Origin: Posidonia oceanica
Taxonomy: Eukaryota > Streptophyta > Magnoliopsida > Alismatales > Posidoniaceae
Direction of reading: 5' to 3'
Assembly (NCBI GenBank): GCA_037176725.1
Contig: JAZBRS010000029.1
Location: 43,286,001-43,350,000, forward strand
Length of the DNA: 64,000 nucleotides
Made by a program: the position numbers and the translations under genes. This document shows positions 10,414 to 21,935 of this stretch, in pieces; the stretch's first letter is position 1, and the number at the start of each line of letters is the position of its first letter. Below the pieces are notes generated by a model. The model was not told the origin of the DNA, searched no databases, and worked only from the letters and a program-made list of their open reading frames with translations.

Positions 10414-11731
10414 TGACAGACTCCGGCTTTCGCCTTCGTTTTCGCTCACTTGGGATTTGCTTTCTTTGTTTGCCTTTTGTGCCTTCTTTGCCTGTTTTGC
10501 TTCCTCTTCTGTGCAAACTCCTAGCGAGTCGCCTCATGGCTACTTTGCTTAGGTTTTGCACCTGCCTCGTCTGCTTCGCCGTGGCGTTCGCTTTGCCTTG
10601 CTCTGCTTAGTCTCTGTTGCTTGTTTACCTGCTTATTTCTTTGCTTCTGCTCTTACCTGCTTTAATGCTTACTTGTCTTTGTCTCTCTTTATCTATCCGC
10701 TTATTATTGCTTTATTTTTTGCACAATGCATGTCTACATACTTGTTTGGCAACAATGCATGCTTTTGAATGCTGAATGCTTTTCTTACACATCTGCTATG
10801 TCACTACGCACGCACATGCCTTGCATATATGCCTTTTGACATGATGAATGCCTTTTCTTCACTATCATGCTCACGAACACTCGCACATGCCATGCACTTG
10901 CCTTTTGCTGTGTTGTATGTTGTTTGCCTGCCATGTCTGACTGATTTTCTTCCCTTTCGCACATGCCATGCCTAGGATAGTAGGGACTTGTTTGCTCTCC
11001 CCATGGTTAACTAAAAATGGCAAGTAAAATGAACTTCTAGGAGTAACTAGAGACTTCAAACAATCATTCACCCCCTTTGGTTAATAAAATGCGCAAGATA
11101 AAAGACTTTAATCATTTGCATAAGCATCATATAGGGCATGCATCTTCTCATCTGAGTCCACCTATTAGTCTGCGAAGGACAATCCCGGCCTCTTGTTCCA
11201 CCGCTTTGGGCATGGCGCAAGTCAGTCGGTCTGTCCTCCCCTTGTTCAGGGGTCGTGTCGGTTTTAGTAGAGGGTACCACCCACGCTTTGGCGGGGTCGA
11301 GGCCACCAACGCACCACCCTGTCATTACCTGAGCTTTGGGCCAGGAGTTAGGCAGGGAACCTACTTTTCTGACCTGAGTCGGTGACCCATACACCCAGGG
11401 ATACCCGAAGTAGATCACCTGCTAAGATACACTAGTTAGGTAAGGGGGCATACTAGAAAGCATGCATATCATTCATGCCATTTAACTTAACTCATTTGCA
11501 TTCATCTTTTCAGTTTCTAACCTTAGTTTCCTTCTGTTTGCGTCAGCAGTGATCGGTAAGCGAGCTCCCCTTGCTAGAGCTTGAGTACCGACCTTTGTTG
11601 ACACCCCTGTTGTGACCTTATTCGCGACCATTCCCTCTTCTGAGCTATCCGCCTTTGCGACGATAGCTCCTATTAGGAATCGCCGTTTGCATACCCGTCG
11701 TAGCCCTGTTCTCACGCACTCTAGGTCAGCA
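10414..11731 (+). other. 5' leader of element A
   Basis: A non-coding leader between PBS and gag. Blocks shared with the B leader (28570-29838) include GGACAATCCCGGCCTCTTGT (near 11177) and GGGTACCACCCACGCTTTGG (near 11271), which supports kinship of A and B. A pyrimidine tract ending in CAG near 11512 could be a splice acceptor. Only short chance frames occur. Confidence 0.7.
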
Positions 11732-14225
11732 TTGGCCTAGTGCGTCAGTGAGCCTCTCTTCACTCCTGTCACGGAGGGTGTTTCCGTTCCGGCCCCTCCG
11801 GTTGCTCCTTCTGTCCCCGTTGTTCCCCCTCCGATGCCAGGGTTTCCTCCCCTGGCGCCTCTAGGATCTCAGTATGTCCCGGGACAGTGGCAAGCATCTC
11901 TTCCTCCGGATCCAGTCACCGAGTCTATCTTGACGACCGTTACTCGCGTTTCGGAGATGCCACTGCCCCCTCCATCCCAGGGATACGTCGCCTTTGACAT
12001 CCCTCCTACCACTGCTACGACTTTTTCTGTAGAACCTGTTCCTCCCGGACAGTCTGTGTCCGTGCCATTTGCTTCTCAACCTTCGCCAGCACTGCACTTC
12101 AGCGTTCCCACTAGCGAGACGCCTGAGGCGCGGTACCAGCACCTGACGGAGCTTGCCCAGAGACTGCAAGGCATGGCTCTATCAGTTCGTCCTTCCTGTG
12201 CTCCTGTCGTTCCTGATGTTCCTTTGAGGCCAGTTCCTGCACCTCATGCATCTACCTCCACACCTCCGCCTCGACCATCGTCTCAACTGCCCACGGTTCC
12301 GACGATGGGGGCCCGTTTACCGCCTCCTGCTGCACAACACTTAGCACAGCATGCTCCTCTTCCCCCTGGTGGTCAGTCCTTTGGACCGGCTAGAGCCCAG
12401 TACCTCACTGGCTCGCTGTCTGGCACTCCGCCTGTACAGCAACTGGTGCACCGTCATCCTACCCCTATCACAACACAGCATGGCATCTACTCTTCTCCTT
12501 TGCATCAAGCCCAGCATCCTGCATACACTCCTGCATACACAGTTCCCCAGCACGGATACGCCGGCCATCCCGTTGCTCCACCAGGCAACGCTATGGTAGA
12601 TCCGAAGGAGCACTTAGGTGCGACCCATTCGGCGTATGTGCTCGCTACCCCTGCTGATCCCTCTCCTACAGCAGCAATCCCAGACCCCATCAATAACCGG
12701 ATGGACGTCTTGGAGAAGGCACTACGACTAGTGCAGGGTACTGAGCACCAGACTTACCAATTCCGGGACCTCTGTTGCTTTCCAGAGGCAGTACTCCCTC
12801 CAAAGTTCAAGATCCCAGACTTCGAGAAGTATAATGGTAGGGGCTGCCCCGTAGCACACTCGAAGGCGTATTGCGGTGATCTCGCTTAGCTTCAGGCTGA
12901 CGAGAGGTTGCTGATCCGCTTGTTCCAGAAGAGTTTGACCGGGCCGGCACTCAAGTGGTTTACATCACTTGATATGTCAGCCATCAAGACTTGGAACGAC
13001 CTCAGTCAGGCGTTCCTGGAACAATACTCCTTCAACCTCGATCTAGTCCCAAAGCGGGCGGACTTGATCGCAATCAAGCAGAATTCCGGCGAGCCGTTCG
13101 GGGAGTACGTTGGCCGCTGGCGCGCCCTTGCCTCTCAGGTTCGAGATAAAGCCTCTGACGAGGAGTCTATTGAGATCGTCATCAAAGGGGCGCAGCCATC
13201 TCTTGGAGCTCTGCTTAGCATCCAACCAGTCACTACTTTTGCTGCACTCATCAGAGCTGGAGCGCGCGTGGAGAGTTCTTTGCGGAGTGGCAACTTCCCG
13301 GCTCTCTCTACGTTCGCTAAGCAGGCCGCGATCGGCAGTAGCAGCACCAATAGCAGCACCTCCAACAACCATAGCGGCAGCAGCAACAACCGCCCGAAGA
13401 GGAAAGATTCGCCGAAAACCGCTGTTGCATTCGTCGACTCCCCTGCTGTGCCTATTCGCTTGCCATCCCGGCCTGCCCCAGCTCAGATGGTGTACGCTCC
13501 TGCACCTAGGAATCCACCCACACCACAAATCACAACCACCGCTAGACCGGTCTATCCTGCCGCACTAGTTCAGCAAGGCTTATACCAGAGGCAAAGAAGG
13601 CCACTCACTGAGAAGCGGAAATTCGCCCCACTGGTGGAATTGCTCACGGTCATCTTGCCGAAGGTTGCATCGCTCCTGAAGTTCTCGGAGGTTCGTCCGC
13701 CCCCAAGTCCTCTGCCGCATTGCTTTAGGGCGAACCTCTTTTTGCAATTTCCATCGAAGTGCCGGGCATTCGACAGACAATTGCTTCTCCTTGCGGAACG
13801 CTATTCAGGATCTAATCAAATCGGGAACGATTGTGATTGACACGCACGAGGCATCCACCCAAGCGCACACACATGCATCTGCACATTCAGCTGTTCCCCC
13901 TCATTCTGGCATCATCCACCAACCCCTACCGGAGCACTCTTATCCGGGAGGGGCGGGAACCTCAGGCATCCATTCTGTCTTTCCTTCTGGGCCTGCTACC
14001 TCTGTGGTAGACCCTTCTGATCTTATCTCTGACATCTCTGAGCCTTTCCCTGTGAATCTCTATCTTGCGGCAGTTGCCGGCTCCGAGTCGGGAATTCACA
14101 CGATCCGACCGCGTGCCAGGCCGGAGCGCCCCTCCACGCCCCCCGCTGTGCTTCCTCAGGTTCAATCCCCTATACACCTTCTACCTAGGGCCCAGCCTAG
14201 ATCCCCTGTCCACCTCTTAGGGTGA
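11732..14225 (+). pseudogene. gag: gag part of the element A polyprotein, decayed
   Basis: Capsid-type protein that packages element RNA. Alignment with the B gag places the original start at 11732, where TTG replaces ATG; codon 3 is TAG (11738-11740) where both B copies have CAG. A Pro/Gln/Ala-rich N-terminal region leads to a retrotransposon gag domain (about 12690-13320, with FEKYNGRGCP, ALKWFTSLD, FGEYVGRW). A second TAG (12887-12889) stands where both B copies read CAG. One extra T in the T5 run at 13739-13743 shifts the frame just before a zinc knuckle of the CX2HX4HX4C type (13744-13790). A TGA at 14223-14225 closes this part; the frame then resumes. A short Ser/Asn-rich tract lies about 13330-13395. 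This gag cannot yield a full protein. Confidence 0.9.
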
Positions 14226-16441
14226 CCTCAGCTAGAATCCCCTGTACACCTTCTAGGCAGACCTCAACTTGCTCCAGCCTTCCCACCCCACCAACCATGC
14301 CCTCTAGATAGACCTCAATACCCAGTAGGTCCCCCTGTAACCCCTCCTGTGCTCGCAGCACATGCTCCAGTGGTTATTGACTTAACCTTGGACACCCATC
14401 GCGTCCCTTACAGCTATGCCACAGAAATGTGTGCGGAAGTAATGCGATCGGGGAGGGTCTACAGGCCCCCAACACCGGCAATTAGGCCAAGTCACCCCAA
14501 ACCTGCTATACCCCCACCCTCCAACCAACCCGTAGTAGATCCAACCCCAAATCAACCCGTAGCAAGCCAAATCCCTGCCCAACCTGTAGCGGCCCAGCTT
14601 CCTGCCACTACCCCCTTAGAGCTTGCCAGAATAACCCCTCCTATTGCCAAAAAGAACCAACCCAAGACAGACTTAACCTCCCAACTTAAAAAGGTCAAAG
14701 CTGACATTTCCATTTGGGACCTAATCCACACCTCTGCCGAACACCGCGAGGCTTTTCTTCGCGTGTTCCAGGCTGCCCGTGTGTTCCAGTCTATTGAGCC
14801 TTCAGCCTTGGAGAGCATGGTAGGGTTGATTGCGGAGCCCCAGGTCATCTCTTTTACAAGTGATGAATTACCTCCGGTGGGGATTAATCACAACCAGCCC
14901 CTGTTCGTCACGGTCCAGTTCAAAAACTTTCGCATTCCCCTGACACTGGTTGATAATGGGTCAGGCCTTAATGTCTGCCCCTTGCGTACTGCAACCAAGC
15001 TCGGATTCAAAGCCGAGGACATCACGCCAGTCATGAAGGGAATGACAGCTTTTGACAACACCCCCCATGACGCTCTAGGGATTCTGATTATTCCTCTTGC
15101 TATTGGCCCGGTCGTCTTCAATGTAGAATTCTATGTCGTCGACTTGAAGCCAAATTTCAATCTTCTACTTGGGCGCCCTTGGCTCCACAAGCATCAGGTC
15201 CTTCCTTCGACCCTCCATCGGATGATAAAGTACCGTCGCGGTGATGATGTCATTGTCGTCATGGCGGAGAACTTTGAGAAGGAGCGGATCGAAGCAGTCT
15301 CCCCCGTGTCTTCACAAGCTATCCCGTTTGACCCCGAAACTTCTGAAGCTCTATATCGCGTTAATCGGTGCGAGTCGGTTAACTTCATTCCTGATCTTGA
15401 ACGTGTCAACTCCTTGGCCGTTCATAGCAACCCCTTCCGAATGGTCGAGAATGTATGTCACAGATGGGGTTACATAAAGGGTACACCGCTCGGGCGTCAT
15501 GGCCAGGGGATCGCAGAACCGATCGTAGCAGTGGAGCGGAGGAAATCTGAAGGCCTTGGTTACGAACCCAAGCTCAACAAAGATCACTGCCTTCAGCTCA
15601 AGCATCAAGAACCAGCCATCCCTAGAGACCTCACTAACTTTACCAGTGCAGGAGTTCTGGGATCGACCGATGATCAAGCCGCGGTGCCGACAAAAGACTG
15701 GGTCTGCATTGAGGACTACTACTCGGATGAGGAGCAGTCTGGCACAGTAGAGGCAGTCCCCACTGGCAGCAAGGCAATGATCAGCGCAGAGGCACCGCAA
15801 TCAGTATGTTCAGCTCTCCCTCTAGCAGACACAGCAGACAGCTCAGCAGGCTCTGTGGCAGAACTGGCCAGCCCTCACACTTTTACAGCCACATCTGCAT
15901 TACAAGTACAGGCAGCAGCGGTACAGGAGTCAGAGACACTCCTTCTGGCAGAATCGGGCAAGCTACCTGCGGTCGCAGTCACACCAGTGCCACTGTCCCT
16001 CTCTCTGCAGAGGCAGTCAATCAATTCAGTCAGCAGCACAGTTCAGCTCACTCTAGTAGCCGCATCACTGGGAATGCAGTCGGCGCAGTCTGCTTCACAT
16101 CTTCCCGACGCCAAGCAGCAACTCTCTTGGCAGGACCCCATGGCGTCAGAGGCTGCACTCTCATAGTCACTGCCAGTTGCAAAGGACCAACTAAGCGTCG
16201 TAGTCTCTCGGCCCTTGAGCCCACAGAAGAGCGCCTCTGCCTGCCCTTCACCAGCAACAGTGACACTGGCAGCATACCCATCTGTGGCCCCGCTAACCAG
16301 TCTGTTTGGATCTCCCACGCCAAAGCTGCCGCTATCAGGCGCGCCTGTAAGCCAGATCATGCAAATTCCAAGGGCAGCAATCCGTCTTGCAGTCGGGCCA
16401 GTGCCGCAGGCCCCCGGCGCCTACTACATCGACTCACCCTC
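14226..16441 (+). pseudogene. pro: Aspartic protease and linker part of the element A polyprotein, truncated by LTR1
   Basis: Continues the gag frame. Counting from the start-like codon at 14349, a Pro-rich linker is followed by a retropepsin-like protease that would cut the polyprotein. The active site is DNGS with D202, the form common in Tat elements, and LLGRPW (about 273-278) is the C-terminal retropepsin motif. About residues 360-400 contain a degenerate G-patch-like segment (GYIKGTPLGRHGQG ... GLGYEP). A Ser/Ala/Gln-rich linker follows. TAG at 16164-16166 interrupts the frame, which then stays open to 16441, where LTR1 of the B complex begins. The RT that should follow is not in this window for element A. 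The domain order gag-protease-G-patch fits Tat polyproteins. Confidence 0.88.
16437..16441 (+). repeat. Probable left target-site copy (CCCTC) of the B complex
   Basis: These are the five bases before LTR1. No polypurine tract precedes LTR1, so it is the left end of an insertion into element A and not the 3' LTR of A. The right copy should lie after LTR3, beyond 64000. Confidence 0.45.
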
Positions 16442-17129
16442 TGTTGACACCCCATCTTGGCAGGCTTGGACTATTTGGAGCCCTCCTAGTGATTGCTGGA
16501 CTCAAACCTAAACCAAAACCAAACCCTAACCCTCTTCTTTACCCTTTAAAACCAAGCAAACTTGACCTAAGCCTTTACCCCTCTTCCCAAGCTCAATACC
16601 TGACCAAAATCCATAGGAAAACCCACCAATACCCACTTAGCAAACCTGCCCGAACACTTAGAAAATCTCAAACCTAGACCATTCCCAAAAACCCTAGAAA
16701 ACCTAGGTGAAACTACCCTTTTTCTACACCTTGAAACCCCTCTAAAACCTTCTTAGAATCAAACCAAAACCTCAGACCCAGCGCCTCAAACCCTAGACTA
16801 CCCACTCACCAACTTTCATCCCAATCCAAGACCTCTAAGCCTCTCATTTGCCCTAATTATCCTTTTCTCTCTCCGGGATTATCATTTTCTCTCTCCTCTC
16901 TCTCTCCTGATTATCATCTCTCTTTTCATCCCCTTCTTGCCCTTTTTCCGGCCGGACTGTGGGCCCCCTTTGTGCTTCTATCCCTTCTCTATCTTATGCC
17001 TATTTTTACTTTATTTTTAACATTTTCCCTGAATTTAAAAAACCATTTCCCTCAAACTCATCTCTTTCCTTTTTATTTCTCCCTTTTTCTCTTTTCTTCC
17101 TCCTTCTCCTTTCCTTTTCTCTCTTTTAC

Positions 17130-17935
17130 AAAAATCCACAAAAACCCCTAAAATCTGTTAAACTCCAAAACATAAAAGCAACAAACCAGAACTCTAAGAA
17201 AAACAATTAAAAAACATTAAACAAGCAATTGAAAAACTTAAACTTAACTAAATCAAGCCAAAAAGAAAATCAAGCATGCAAACTAAAAAAGGGCAAAACA
17301 AATCAAAAGAAAACGCTGAAAAATCAAGGAAAAAACTAAAATAAAATCAAAACCCACCAAAAGTGAAAACCCTACTCAAAGAATTAAAAAACAAACCCTA
17401 AAAAGAAGTAAAACAATTAAAGGCACTAAGACAAACAATTAATGAAGAAAAAAGACTTAACCTAACAAACATAAGAAAAACAATTTAAAAAAAAAAACTT
17501 AACTAAAAAGAAAATGAAGAACACATTAAAAAGACTTAAAAAACACCTAATCAGACAAGAGAAACCTAACTAAAAACATCAAGAAAAATCAACAAATAAA
17601 AATCAAAAACCTAATTCAAAAGACTTAAGAAAGAAAAAACCTAAAAGACTAAAACTAAGAAACCCAAAACCCACTCTAATTAACCTAAAAACAAATCTTA
17701 AAAATCCTAATTAACATCCTAAGTACTTAACAAGAAAAACACAATTAAAAAACAATTTAAAAAGATTTAGCAAACACTTAATCAAAATGGAAAATGAATT
17801 AAAAACAAAAGAGAACCCTAAAACCCTAGTCAAGCCCAAAACCCATTTAAACCACACTAATTAACCAAAAGAAGTCATTAAAAAATCTGATTAAGATCCA
17901 AATTCACAGCACAAACAACCTAATATTTCTACTTA
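17130..17935 (+). repeat. A-rich, G-poor block of LTR1
   Basis: About 800 bp composed mainly of A with some C and T and very little G, full of AAAACCCTAAAA and CTTAAAAAA words. The same block occurs in LTR2 (about 36710-37500), S (38410-39180) and LTR3 (62025-62815), and as its T-rich complement in R1 (26340-27125) and R2 (51900-52700). Confidence 0.8.
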
Positions 17936-18355
17936 TTTTTAATATATTTTTTCCTATTTTATTTCTCTTCTTTTCCCTCTCTTTCTTTCTTCCTTCTCAT
18001 TTTTATTTCTTTTTTTCTTACTGGGCCCGTCAGCCCGCTTCTCCCTTTCTTCCTTATTTCTTTTCTTTTTCTTTTCGGCCCACAGTCCGGCCTCCTTCCT
18101 CCTTCTTCTTCCTCAACCTTCTGCATTTTTTTTCTCTCCACCAGAATTCTCCCGCGAGCAGCTGCTACAACCCTCCCTCCATTGTTTGAATTTGAGCTTC
18201 CATCTTTTCAACCTACAGCAGCTCGCCGCCTCTCTTCTATCTCAGCACCAATTCCGGAGGCTTTCAATGCCGGTCGCCTCGCCATCTCTTGTCTGCTACA
18301 GTGGCCACCGGTGGAATTCAAAAATCAGCAGCGTGCCAGCAGCCGGTCTCCCCCC

Positions 18356-18362
18356 ATATAAG
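18356..18362 (+). promoter_or_regulatory. TATA box of LTR1
   Basis: ATATAAG preceded by CCCCCC and followed by pyrimidine-rich sequence in which transcription could start about 30 bp on. It is conserved in place in the other LTRs (39622-39629, 43881-43887, and on the minus strand at 25929-25936 and 51500-51507). The promoter assignment is inference. Confidence 0.55.
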
Positions 18363-21300
18363 CTTCCATTCATTCCTTCAGAGCATTTTTTTTTCTTCAG
18401 TTGGCAATCCGTGTGAGCAATCAGAGAGACAGCAGCAGACCATCAGCTAGAGCAGTAGCAACCTGAGAGAGCCAACTTCCTCCACCTGAGTGATCTCCCT
18501 TCTTCCTCCTCTTCACCCTCCAATTCCAGAAAAGAGAGTGAGAAGAGAGAGAGTGCCTGAGAGTTCTTGGCATCCCGGAGAGAGGCCTCCATCCCAGAGC
18601 CAAACTCCACCCAATTCTCCTCCTTCTCCCCCCTGAAATCCACAGCAAACCGCCCTCTTCACTTTCCAGTAAACCAAACCCTTCACCGGCCTTCATCCCT
18701 GTCCCTATTGCTCCCCCAAACTCACCCAGCAACCCTGCATCATCACTTCACCACTTCACGACCATTCCACCACTGAAACCACCCCGGAAATCCACTAGAA
18801 ACTCCACCTGCAACCCAACACCGATCTCTCCACAATTCCCTCCACCACAGCTCACCACTTCCTCCCAAACTCCACCTAGATCATCACCAGACATCCACCT
18901 TCCCAAAGCACCTGACCTTCAGCCCTCTCCCTCACCACCGGTCGAGAACAACACAACAAACACCTGCGTCTCCCGCAGACCAGAAATTAACCCAATCTTC
19001 AAACCCACTCCACAGCCTCCAGAACGGCAAACCAACTATCCAGAATCACCCCCCGAGCTCCCAGCTATTTCCCGGAGGGCTCCATCTAGTCCGACGAGCA
19101 GCAACACTCTCCCCCCACCTCCGGTTCCTTTCTGAGAACCCAAAAGTGCCAGATTCTGCTCCGAGCTTCGAAGCTCGCGTCCGGACGTCTGGGAAGCACC
19201 GGAAGATCGTCCTGAAGCAACTCCAACCTCCGCGAGCGCCCGACGACCACCGCAGCGACTGGACGAACGTCGCCGGCCAGCTCCGAAACTACCGAGGTCG
19301 GGAGCACGTTCCAGACGCGGAACCAGGTATTTCTTCACACCCTCAGCTCCCTCTTCTCCCCCTGTTGCTTCTCAGCCCCTTAGAAGTAAGTTCCAGCCCT
19401 CCTCACCCCGTTTCTGCTCGCCGCTCCGGTCGTCTTCTCCAACGCAGTTCTCCAGTCGTCTCGTCGCTCCGGGCAGCGGAACGCAGCTCCGGTGGTTGCC
19501 TCAAGTCCGCATGGGTCTCAGGAACGTTCTCCGGCCCTCAGAACGCAGCGTCGCTGCGTCGATCGGCCGGACGAAGCTTCTGAAGCTCTGCAGACCTCCG
19601 GCGACCGCTCCAGCTCGTTCCAGTCCGCGTCGACCTCCGCCGAGCACTGTCCGACCTCCGTCAGGACCAGGAGCAGCTCCCCCGCCGGTCTGCGCGTCCC
19701 CAAGCCCCCTGCGCCGGCGTTCATGGACGCTGGCAGCTTGCTGCTATAGTGTCCATGGCCGCCGGCGTTTTACTGTTGATTTATTTTTCCTTCAGTTTAG
19801 TTTTCTGGTAAATATTGCATATCTGGTCTAAGTTCTTGATATTTTGCATTCTAGTCCTTATTTGATTTAATCTGCTGTCTTTTGAACTGAAATCATATTA
19901 AATTGCGTGAAATGTTTGTAGTTTTCTGTTTTTACATTTTGGTTCTTTTTGCTGTGCGTTCCTTCAGTATAAAATTTGACTTTAGCCCTTCTGCTGTTAA
20001 TTTCTGCATTTAAGTCCTGCAGTAGTTTAATTAGATTTAATGGTGTAACTTTGCCTTATTAAATTGCATTCCAAGTCCTTATCATTTTCTGTTTTTGCAT
20101 TTTAATCCTCTACACTGTAGAACTTAGGTTTCATTTTTTATTTTTGCATGCTACATTGCATATTTGTCCCTCTGTTTTTTCATTTTTGCATGTAGGTCCT
20201 GTTAAATGCACAGTAACCATTTTGCAAGCATATTTAGCTTATTAAATTGCATTTTTCCCCCTGCATATTGTGAAAATTGCATATCAGTCCTTTATCTGTG
20301 ATTTCAGAGCATGTTTTGCATATAAAATTATATATTTGACCCCTGCATGATTTAAAAATGACACATAGGCCCTTGCATCCCTTTAAAGTTATGTAAAAAG
20401 ACTGTTTTGCCCCTAAAGTTGCATCTTAGCTCCTATGCTTGCCAAATTGCACGTAGACCCTCCATTAGCATCCCCAGACTCCCCAGACCCCTGTTTTCTG
20501 GAAAAATTGCATTTTAGACCCTAGAGTTTTTCAAAATTGCTTCTTGCTTGCCTTTTGCTTTCAAAACTTCTTCTGATGCATATCCCCTTTTCAAAATAGC
20601 TTTTTGAGCCCAGTCTTTTGCAAAATAAAGCCCTACCCTCTCCTGTTTTCAAAACCCTCCTCTGTGGACCCCATCCTTTGTGAAAACTTGCATTTAGCCC
20701 CTTTTCTTTTCCAAAAATGCTTTTGAACTCCTGTCTTTTCCAAGTTTTTCCCTTGTCTCTTCTTGCTTGTGCATGCATTCTGCATCCATTTAGTCTTGCA
20801 TTTTTAGCATCCTTTTGCACACACTAAGCACCTTTAGCTCCCCTTCGATTGGAAGGACCTTTTGCACACCCCTAGGACCTCCTGAACACTTAGATCTGTT
20901 CTTCTCCCCTGTTCTGGCACTTCTGCCTTGAAGCTGCGATATCTTCCAATCCGGCCGTTGGATCTTCTCAAACAAGCTGCCTAGGCGACCGCAGCGAAGC
21001 GCTCTTCAGCATGAACCAGACAGATCTCAGATCAGGCTCCCGGATTTCCAGGTATGTCCTCCTGAACCCCTGCATTGCATCCATTTGCATGCCATTTGCA
21101 TTCTTTGCCTTGTTTTCGCTTTCTGTCTCTTTGGGCATGTAGAATAGGGCCTCCTCTTCTTGTCTATCAACTCAGATCCCCGTTTCGCGTTTTCCCATGT
21201 GTTTTGTGTTGAGTTTTCCCTGGATTCACCACTTAATGCGACTTTCTTCCCCTTTCTTCCACGATCTGATCGCATCGCGAGCTTTGGGCAGCGTGCGAGA

Positions 21301-21519
21301 CACACCGTGGAACGGTTTAGTGGGAAACGGTCACAAAGGAGTGGTAATCCCTCTGTTTGCTCACTCTCCCCTTTGTAGGTCTTCACACCTACTCTGTGTG
21401 GCCCCGGACAGCGCCTGTTCTCACACATGCGTTGTTCTACTTCTCCTTTTACTACTTCTAATCCTTTCCTTGCATTTGCATTCGCACGGCTTTTCCGAGG
21501 TTTTATCTCGCTGCTTTTG

Positions 21520-21760
21520 GCACCGTCTTGCGTGCCCGCTCTCGTTTTGGCACCGTTTTGCGTGCCTGCTTTGTCTTTCGCGTCTTTTTGCGTGCCGCCT
21601 TGCTTTCTCACTCGTTTTGCGTGTCGATCTCGTCTTTTGCATCAATTTGCGTGCCGTCTTGCTTTCTTGCTCGTTTTGCGTGCCGATCTTGTCCTTTTGC
21701 ACCGTTTTGTGCGCTTTCTTGTTTTTCGCCTCGTTTTGCGTGTTTTACGTCGTTTTCTCT
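21520..21760 (+). repeat. GTTTTGCGTGCC minisatellite of LTR1
   Basis: Degenerate units of about 30 bp with GTTTTGCGTGCC / GTTTTGCGTGTC, equivalent to the blocks at 610-770, 8870-9265, 42780-43050 and 47040-47275, and on the minus strand at 22510-22790 and 48080-48360. Confidence 0.75.
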
Positions 21761-21930
21761 TGCATGTCGATTGCATTGCATGGTTTTGCCGTTGTTTTGC
21801 TTTTTCGCTTGCATTTGCATATAGGGCTGTGATGCTTACTGCCTGGAGTTCTCACGAGCCAGGTTTTGCCCAGTTCGGAACACAGACAACGTAGCTGAGC
21901 ACTTAGACAGCACATTTACTTCCTTGCTTT

Positions 21931-21935
21931 GCATC
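21931..21935 (+). repeat. Target-site duplication GCATC, left copy (R1)
   Basis: GCATC directly before R1; the right copy is 27818-27822. The same site is uninterrupted in the related LTR S (near 43209), which confirms a 5-bp duplication. Confidence 0.92.

Noticed and set aside
16442..16460. LTR1 as the 3' LTR of element A
   Set aside because: No polypurine tract precedes it and the A polyprotein frame runs open straight into it, so it is an insertion into A.
16500..16800. Telomere-like CCCTAA words near LTR starts
   Set aside because: The repeats are irregular, short and part of the LTR in every copy; no run of perfect telomere units.
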